NCBI GenBank assembly: GCA_002071245.1
Contig: MWEV01000285.1
Location: forward strand, 1 to 6,823
Direction: 5' to 3'
DNA length: 6,823 bases
DNA from: Deltaproteobacteria bacterium ADurb.Bin026
GTDB taxonomy: Bacteria; Desulfobacterota; Syntrophorhabdia; Syntrophorhabdales; Syntrophorhabdaceae
Below the pieces are notes generated by a model. That model was not told the origin of the DNA, did not search any database, and saw nothing but the letters and a program-made list of their open reading frames with translations. Every line of letters starts with the position of its first letter. Within the stretch, counting starts at the first letter, position 1. The translations under genes and the position numbers were made by a program. Below are positions 1 through 4,550 of this stretch, piece by piece.

Positions 1-1733
1 CCTGTCTGTTCAATGATGCCCCTTATAATTTTACCACCAGGACCTATAACATCCCTTATCTTTTCTGGCCTGATCTTAATCGTGTACATTCTCGGTGCAT
101 ATGGAGACAGATCTTCTCTTGGTGCACTTAATGTGTCGGACATAATTAAAAGAATCTTTTCTATGCCCTGCTGTCCCTGTATAACGGCTTTCGACATAGT
201 TTCCTTTGAAATGCCTTTTATCTTTATATCCATCTGGATTGCTGTAATGCCGTTTTTTGAACCAGCAATCTTAAAATCCATATCACCAAGATGGTCTTCA
301 TCTCCCAAAATGTCTGACAGGATAATTTCCCTGTCACCATCTTTTACAAGACCCATTGCAATACCGGCAACAGATTCTTTGATAGGTACACCCGCATCCA
401 TAAGCGACAGACAACTGCTGCAGACTGTAGCCATTGATGATGAACCATTAGATTCAAGTATCTCAGAAACGATTCGTATTGTGTATGGAAAATCGTCTTT
501 AGCTGGCAGGGCCGGTAAAAGCGCCCTTTCAGCAAGATTACCGTGACCAATCTCCCGTCTCGATGGCCCACGCAGCATAGACACCTCGCCAACCGAGAAA
601 GGTAAAAAGTTATAATGGAGCATAAAAGACTTGGAGGATTCTCCCTCGTGCAGTGACTCAATCCTCTGTTCGTCTTCTGAGGTACCAAAAGTTGTAACCG
701 CAAGCGCCTGGGTCTCGCCCCTTGTAAAAAGACCTGAACCATGAGTTCTGGGCAGTATACCGACACTGCATGTGATGTTTCTTATTTCGTTAGGCAACCT
801 TCCATCGATCCTCTTGCCTGTTGTAAACAATTGTTGTCTGGAGATATCCTTTGTTATATCTTCAAATGCCTTTTGTAAGACAGGTTCTTCAATATCTGCA
901 TAATCAGACACAAGCCTTTCAAAAATTTCGTTTTCCTTGTCCTTTCTCAACAGCTTTGTTGGAATAGAAAAAGCCTCGAGTAATTCAGTCTCAACCTTTT
1001 CTCTCATTTCTTTTTTCAACTCATCGATATTTTCTTCCTCTTTAACAAGCCATTTATCTTTACCATATCTTGCTCGCAGGTTTTCTTGACATTCAATTAA
1101 AGGCAAAAGACTCTGATGACCAAAATGAATCGCTTCAATAAGATCATCACCTTTTATGAATCTTGTTGCACCTTCTACCATGAGTATTGCTTCTTTTTTT
1201 GCAGCCACTATTATATCTATATCGCTTTCTTCCATATCTTCGTTGGTTGGATTAATAACAAAACGGCCATCCTTTCTTCCTATCTTTACACCTGCGAGAG
1301 GCCCGTCAAAGGGGATCTGTGAGATCGTCAGTGCACATGATGCCCCGAGCATACCAAGCAGTGCTGGATCATTTTCCTGATCCGCTGACAGTACAGTGGC
1401 TATAACCTGTGTTTCGTGCCGAAAATTTTTGGGGAATAAAGGTCTTATCGACCTGTCGATAAGGCGTGACATGAGCACTTCTCTGTCCGATGGTTTGCCT
1501 TCTCTCTTGAAAAATCCACCGGGAAATTTCCCTGCAGCATAAGACATCTCTTGATAGTTGACCGTGAGAGGCAGAAAATCCCTCTCTGACTCCCTTTTAT
1601 CCGCTACAACCGTAACAATGACAACTGTATCTCCGTACTGTACCAATACGCTTCCATCTGCCTGTTTTGCAAGTCTACCTGTGCTGACAGTCAGGGGTCT
1701 TCCTGCGTAATCCATCGTAATACTTTCTTCCAT
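1..1733 (-). CDS. pnp: polyribonucleotide nucleotidyltransferase (PNPase), 3' end cut by window edge
   Basis: PNPase degrades RNA from the 3' end by phosphorolysis, releasing nucleoside diphosphates; it acts in the cytoplasm, often within a degradosome. I translated this frame by hand: it is open without a stop for 577 complete codons and runs off base 1. The family is about 700 residues, so the rest of the KH domain and the S1 domain lie outside. Domains in order are: a first RNase PH core (about 10-140) with FFKREGKP at 74-81 and SRLIDRSIRPLF at 89-100; a helical linker (about 235-315); and a second, catalytic RNase PH core (about 318-540). The second core has the phosphate-binding SSS at 431-433 and, in DEDHLGDMDFK (478-488), D480, D486 and K488, matching E. 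coli D486, D492 and K494. The KH domain starts near 548 with GPGG at 564-567. The ATG at 1733 was chosen because AAGGA lies 7 bases upstream. It is the last gene of the operon visible here, 26 bp after rpsO, the classic rpsO-pnp pairing. No damage is seen. Confidence 0.97.
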   Translation of the reverse strand, partial: MEESITMDYAGRPLTVSTGRLAKQADGSVLVQYGDTVVIVTVVADKRESERDFLPLTVNYQEMSYAAGKFPGGFFKREGKPSDREVLMSRLIDRSIRPLFPKNFRHETQVIATVLSADQENDPALLGMLGASCALTISQIPFDGPLAGVKIGRKDGRFVINPTNEDMEESDIDIIVAAKKEAILMVEGATRFIKGDDLIEAIHFGHQSLLPLIECQENLRARYGKDKWLVKEEENIDELKKEMREKVETELLEAFSIPTKLLRKDKENEIFERLVSDYADIEEPVLQKAFEDITKDISRQQLFTTGKRIDGRLPNEIRNITCSVGILPRTHGSGLFTRGETQALAVTTFGTSEDEQRIESLHEGESSKSFMLHYNFLPFSVGEVSMLRGPSRREIGHGNLAERALLPALPAKDDFPYTIRIVSEILESNGSSSMATVCSSCLSLMDAGVPIKESVAGIAMGLVKDGDREIILSDILGDEDHLGDMDFKIAGSKNGITAIQMDIKIKGISKETMSKAVIQGQQGIEKILLIMSDTLSAPREDLSPYAPRMYTIKIRPEKIRDVIGPGGKIIRGIIEQT

Positions 1734-1740
1734 AAAGTTT

Positions 1741-1745
1741 TCCTT
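1741..1745 (-). promoter_or_regulatory. ribosome binding site of pnp
   Basis: Read on the minus strand, AAGGA lies in the 26 bp rpsO-pnp gap, 7 bases before the ATG at 1733, and is preceded by further A residues. It supports that ATG over the in-frame ATG six codons downstream. The gap is AT-rich and I see no stable hairpin in it. Confidence 0.6.
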
Positions 1746-1759
1746 TTATCGAATTAAAT

Positions 1760-2029
1760 TTATTTTCTTAAACCGAGTCTTTCAATAACCTTTTTATATC
1801 TATCGATGTTTTTCGCCTTCAAGTAATTAAGTAGTCTTCTTCTCGTTCCGACAATGATAAGCAGTCCCCTTCTTGAATTATGGTCTTTAGAGAACTTCTT
1901 GAAGTGTTCGGTAAGCAACTTAATCCTTTCGGTAAGAAGCGCTATCTGAACTTCTGGAGAACCAGTATCCTTTTCATGAACTCTGAATCCCTCAATAATA
2001 GCCTTTTTCTCTGTACTCCGTAAAGACAT
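1760..2029 (-). CDS. rpsO: 30S ribosomal protein S15
   Basis: S15 is a primary 16S rRNA-binding protein of the 30S platform; it binds the helix 20-22 three-way junction early in assembly and contributes to a bridge with the 50S subunit. The 89-residue product has the family length and aligns end to end. DTGSPEVQ is at 21-28, the RNA-binding segment HF...DHNSRRGLL at 42-57 (H42, D49 and S52 are the expected rRNA contacts, counting Met), then GTRRRLLNYL at 61-70 and the C-terminal IERLGLRK. Most relatives have His where this protein has Asn51, a mild change. The start at 2029 is fixed by a strong AAGGAGGA five bases upstream. The gene follows truB by 11 bp and precedes pnp by 26 bp. In several bacteria S15 represses its own translation by binding the rpsO leader; I could not identify such a structure here. 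Confidence 0.98.
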   Translation of the reverse strand: MSLRSTEKKAIIEGFRVHEKDTGSPEVQIALLTERIKLLTEHFKKFSKDHNSRRGLLIIVGTRRRLLNYLKAKNIDRYKKVIERLGLRK

Positions 2030-2034
2030 GAAAA

Positions 2035-2042
2035 TCCTCCTT
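2035..2042 (-). promoter_or_regulatory. strong Shine-Dalgarno site of rpsO, overlapping the truB stop
   Basis: On the minus strand the truB stop TAA runs directly into AAGGAGGA, so the last two bases of the stop are part of the Shine-Dalgarno sequence. The ATG of rpsO follows after 5 bases. This is the best match to the anti-Shine-Dalgarno sequence of any gene start in the window, which fits the high output needed for a ribosomal protein compared with its operon neighbours. Confidence 0.8.
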
Positions 2043-2925
2043 AATTTTTTATCAATCTTTTTATTTTTATCGTTTTTGAATCTGTATCAACCACTCCTAT
2101 CCCAATTAAATGACCCCTTCTGTTCAACATCTTGATGTATTGCCCGTTGCTCCAATCCCTTGTATTACCAAGAAGGGGTACTGGCATTCCATTTTTTAGG
2201 AACCTTTCGAGCGCCTCCTCAACAATAATGTCTCTAAAAGATTTTAAAACATTTTCCAAAGATATTAAACAGTTTAATATGTCATCCTTGCTTTTGATGT
2301 CTTCAATATTCACACTCATCTGGTCACTAAACTCTCCGTGGAGCGTCCTTTTGAGCGCATAAAGCGTTGCGCCACACCCCAATGCCAATCCTAAATCATT
2401 TGCAAGCGATCTTATATATGTACCTTTCGAGCACGTAACATAGATATCCACATAAGGATGTGAATAATCAACAAGTTTTATACTAAATATCTCTACCTCT
2501 TTCTCTGGTGCCTCTACAGGGATTCCTTGCCTTACAAGTTTATAGAGTGGTTTTCTGTGAACCTTTTTTGAGGAATATAATGGCACCTGTTGGGTTATTT
2601 TTCCTTTATACCTATTCAAAATATTTTGAATATTTGAACTTTCATAAGTTTCTGTATTAGTCTCCGTCAAGATATTTCCTGCAATATCGTATGTATCAGT
2701 TGTAACACCCAAAAGAATCTTCGCCCTATATGCCTTTTCACCGTCCTCAAAGAAAGGGATAAGTTTTACCCCTTCATTGATTGCCACCGGCAACACACCG
2801 GTCGCATTTCTATCAAGCGTTCCGATGTATCCTATCTTTTTGAATGACGATATCTTTTTCAGTCTCCTTATTACATCATAGGACGACATACCTGTTTGTT
2901 TATCCACTATAAGGAAACCGTTCAC
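2041..2925 (-). CDS. truB: tRNA pseudouridine(55) synthase TruB
   Basis: TruB converts U55 in the T-loop of tRNAs to pseudouridine and acts as a tRNA-folding chaperone. The frame opens at a TTG (2931) that has no ribosome binding site. I prefer the GTG at 2925, because the product then begins MNGFLIVDK, the usual TruB N-terminus; this gives 294 residues. Numbered from GTG, the catalytic motif GTLDRNATGVLPV has Asp38 as the nucleophile, the active-site Tyr is Y117 in PLYSSKKV, and the conserved Arg is R172 in SKGTYIRSL (166-174). A C-terminal PUA-like part covers about 235-294. Oddities flank the catalytic loop: Tyr33 stands where most TruB proteins have His (E. coli H43), Arg39 follows the catalytic Asp where Pro is usual, and NEGVK (50-54) replaces the common GEATK. 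All core catalytic residues remain, so I expect an active enzyme. It lies between nrnA and rpsO; ribF, often found here, is absent. Confidence 0.95.
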   Translation of the reverse strand: MNGFLIVDKQTGMSSYDVIRRLKKISSFKKIGYIGTLDRNATGVLPVAINEGVKLIPFFEDGEKAYRAKILLGVTTDTYDIAGNILTETNTETYESSNIQNILNRYKGKITQQVPLYSSKKVHRKPLYKLVRQGIPVEAPEKEVEIFSIKLVDYSHPYVDIYVTCSKGTYIRSLANDLGLALGCGATLYALKRTLHGEFSDQMSVNIEDIKSKDDILNCLISLENVLKSFRDIIVEEALERFLKNGMPVPLLGNTRDWSNGQYIKMLNRRGHLIGIGVVDTDSKTIKIKRLIKN

Positions 2926-2978
2926 AGGCAACCCATAATCTTGAAAGATTTCAATTTTTCAAACAACCCGTATCCCAT
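2922..2978 (-). other. possible 18-codon coupling ORF between nrnA and truB
   Basis: The ATG at 2978 overlaps the nrnA stop as TAATG. It opens an 18-codon frame reading MGYGLFEKLKSFKIMGCL and ends in a TGA whose first two bases are the last two of the truB GTG at 2925 (GTGA). A GAGGTG within the last codons of nrnA could serve as its ribosome binding site, though the spacing of 11 bases is long. The arrangement would let ribosomes finishing nrnA pass on to truB, whose own upstream site is weak. A frame this short can arise by chance and no homology is recognised, so this is a hypothesis about translational coupling rather than a claimed protein. Confidence 0.25.
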
Positions 2979-2989
2979 TATATCTTGAA
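2932..2989 (-). repeat. short imperfect direct repeat flanking the nrnA-truB gap
   Basis: On the minus strand TTCAAGATATAATGGG (2989-2974), which carries the nrnA stop codon, recurs as TTCAAGATTATGGG (2945-2932) just before the truB start, about 44 bp downstream. The copies differ by the replacement of ATA with T. GGGTTG also occurs twice, after each copy. This may be a small tandem duplication that created the gap, or chance in AT-rich DNA. Confidence 0.35.
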
Positions 2990-3922
2990 CACCTCTTTGA
3001 TCTTTCCCTTTACTTCATCTATGCTTCCGTCAATAGTACAGCCCGCAGCCCTTTTGTGTCCACCGCCACCCAACAAACCACAAACCTCTGCAACATCCAC
3101 ATTACCTTTTGACCTCATGCTCGCCTTGTATTTATTAGAGTTGACCTCCCTTAACAACACCACCACTTCAATACCTCTTATCTCTTTAAGAAGTTCTACA
3201 AAACCTTCAGAATGTTCCCTCGAAGTCCCTGTTTTTTTGAACATTTCCTGCGTTACGCATGCAATCGCAATCGTGTCTTCTTTATATGTCTCCAGTGTGG
3301 TTAGTATAATCCCAAATAGACGGAACCGTTCCTTTGGATGGCTTTCATATACCATGCCTGACACATACGAAGGACTTACCCCAAGTCTCAACATCTCTTC
3401 ACAAATAAGGAAAGCATTAGAATTTGTGTTTCCGTGCCTGAAAGAACCCGTATCTGTAATTATTGCGGTATATATGTTTATTCCCATGTTGTAGTTCAAT
3501 AAAACACCTAATGAACTATGGAGCTTATAAATGATTTCGGCTGTTGAACATGCATTGGGATCAATTAAATTTATCTCTCCGAACATTTCGTTTGTATCAT
3601 GGTGGTCAATATTTACGATCCTGCCCAGTGTTTTTATTTTTTCATATCCTTCACCTACCCTTGAAAGACTTCCGCAATCAAGAACAAATATTGCGTCAAA
3701 ACTTTCCTCTGGCAATCCGTGTCTTATTGATGATGGCACAGGAAGAAACTCATAACGGTATGGTATTTGATCCTTCATATACAAAACAGCCTTTTTACCG
3801 AGAAACTCGAGCATCCAGCACATAGATAATGCAGAACCGACAGAATCACCGTCAGGGTCAATATGTGTTGTGACGAGAAAGCTATTGCCGTTATCAATAA
3901 TATTTTTAATCTTCTGAAGCAT
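2978..3922 (-). CDS. nrnA: DHH/DHHA1 phosphoesterase, NrnA-type oligoribonuclease / pAp phosphatase
   Basis: This family hydrolyses very short RNA oligonucleotides (nanoRNA) and often 3'-phosphoadenosine 5'-phosphate (pAp), using Mn2+ in the cytoplasm; some members act on cyclic-dinucleotide breakdown products. The 314 residues match the family length. The N-terminal DHH domain shows all metal-binding motifs: HIDPDGDSVGS (20-30), DCGS (82-85), NIDHHDTN (104-111) and TDTGSFR (156-162). The C-terminal DHHA1 domain, which binds substrate, ends with ASMRSKG (267-273) and GGGGHKRAAG (285-294). The ATG at 3922 lies inside the end of rbfA, overlapping it by 17 bp, and has AAGGG six bases upstream. 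The gene has the position between rbfA and truB seen in many bacteria. Sharing an operon with pnp makes sense, since PNPase leaves short oligonucleotides that need another enzyme. Substrate preference among nanoRNA, pAp and pApA-like molecules cannot be read from the sequence. Confidence 0.9.
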   Translation of the reverse strand: MLQKIKNIIDNGNSFLVTTHIDPDGDSVGSALSMCWMLEFLGKKAVLYMKDQIPYRYEFLPVPSSIRHGLPEESFDAIFVLDCGSLSRVGEGYEKIKTLGRIVNIDHHDTNEMFGEINLIDPNACSTAEIIYKLHSSLGVLLNYNMGINIYTAIITDTGSFRHGNTNSNAFLICEEMLRLGVSPSYVSGMVYESHPKERFRLFGIILTTLETYKEDTIAIACVTQEMFKKTGTSREHSEGFVELLKEIRGIEVVVLLREVNSNKYKASMRSKGNVDVAEVCGLLGGGGHKRAAGCTIDGSIDEVKGKIKEVFKI

Positions 3923-4256
3923 GTGAAACCCTTTTTAATATTCCATCTATCTTTTCGATATGCTCAAATGTGTCGTCAGCAACAAAAAGGATATCAGGCA
4001 TGTATTTCAATTTTATTCTTTGCCCGAGGAGGTACTTAATATAGCCTTTGGACCTCTTGAGCGCCTCACTTGTCTTTTCCTTTTCTGCCTTGTCGCCGTA
4101 AACCGAATAAAGTATCTTTGCAGAGCGCAAGTCCTCATTAACCCTAACATCAACTATAGTTATCAAACCTAATCCGGGATCCTTCAAGTCCCTGTGGATT
4201 ATTGAAGAAATCTCCTCCCTTAGAAGATCCTGAAGTCTGAACCGTCTATATTTCAT
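3906..4256 (-). CDS. rbfA: ribosome-binding factor A
   Basis: RbfA binds the 30S subunit near the 5' end helix of 16S rRNA and helps late maturation of the small subunit; it is best known as a cold-shock and assembly factor. The 116-residue product has family length and a single type II KH-like fold. Recognisable parts are the N-terminal RRFRLQDLLREEIS (4-17), DPGLGLITIVDVRVNEDL (26-43), and the C-terminal KYMPDILFVADDT (84-96) followed by a helix ending in ILKRV (106-110). The ATG at 4256 lies within the last codons of the DUF503 gene (11 bp overlap). Only a weak AGGC precedes it, so translation is probably coupled to the upstream gene. Its 3' end overlaps nrnA by 17 bp and carries the nrnA ribosome binding site. 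Confidence 0.96.
   Translation of the reverse strand: MKYRRFRLQDLLREEISSIIHRDLKDPGLGLITIVDVRVNEDLRSAKILYSVYGDKAEKEKTSEALKRSKGYIKYLLGQRIKLKYMPDILFVADDTFEHIEKIDGILKRVSHASED
3929..3936 (-). promoter_or_regulatory. ribosome binding site of nrnA inside rbfA
   Basis: AAAAAGGG on the minus strand lies within the rbfA coding sequence, six bases before the nrnA ATG at 3922. It decides that start, which overlaps rbfA by 17 bp, and it indicates that nrnA can recruit ribosomes directly. Confidence 0.6.
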
Positions 4257-4545
4257 TGCCTATTATTATGATCTCCGTCCTTGTATTGATTATTTTTCCG
4301 ATATACAAAGATTCAATATATTCAAAAATGTTTTCTATCGCGGAGTTCACATGGTCCTGTCTCACACCGACAACAGAAAATCCAATAATAGCCCTTTGCC
4401 ATAGATTACTTTGGGATATGTCCGCAATAGAGATATTAAATTTTAACCTCGTCTTTTCTACTATCTTCTTAATAGCCTGTCTTTTATCCTTTAGAGAGTG
4501 ATTATCAGGTAAAAATATTTCTATGCTTGAAACGCCGACAACCAT
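4246..4545 (-). CDS. ylxP: DUF503 family protein (YlxP-like)
   Basis: This is a small conserved protein of unsettled biochemical function, found in many bacteria between infB and rbfA. The constant neighbourhood suggests a role in ribosome assembly or initiation, but that is inference. The 99-residue product has the family length. Hallmarks are the N-terminal MVVGVSSIEIFLP (1-13), HSLKDKRQAIKKIVEK (16-31), the SIADISQSNLWQRAIIGFSVV region (39-59) with the conserved LWQRA, and a C-terminal strand with TRTEIIIIG. The pattern fits a ferredoxin-like alpha/beta fold, with no signal peptide or membrane segment. The ATG at 4545 follows the infB stop by 5 bp with no good Shine-Dalgarno sequence, so re-initiation after infB is likely. 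Its end overlaps rbfA by 11 bp. The gene name is borrowed from Bacillus subtilis. Confidence 0.9.
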   Translation of the reverse strand: MVVGVSSIEIFLPDNHSLKDKRQAIKKIVEKTRLKFNISIADISQSNLWQRAIIGFSVVGVRQDHVNSAIENIFEYIESLYIGKIINTRTEIIIIGNEI

Positions 4546-4550
4546 GTATT

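Noticed and set aside
13..546. 177-residue plus-strand reading frame.
   Set aside because: It is antisense to the catalytic core of pnp, which is intact and fully recognisable on the minus strand.
344..766. 140-residue minus-strand reading frame near the left side.
   Set aside because: It overlaps pnp in another frame; the PNPase frame carries all conserved motifs through this stretch.
2064..2090. Possible promoter for rpsO in the end of truB (TTGATA, 15 bases, TAAAAA on the minus strand).
   Set aside because: The spacing is short, the -10 match is poor and the region is very AT-rich, so chance is likely.
2941..2954. Inverted repeat TTGAAAGATTTCAA in the nrnA-truB gap as a terminator.
   Set aside because: The stem is only 5-6 AT-rich pairs with no T-tract that fits, too weak to stop transcription inside an operon.
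2985..3494. 169-residue plus-strand reading frame.
   Set aside because: It is antisense to the intact nrnA gene and shows no family resemblance.
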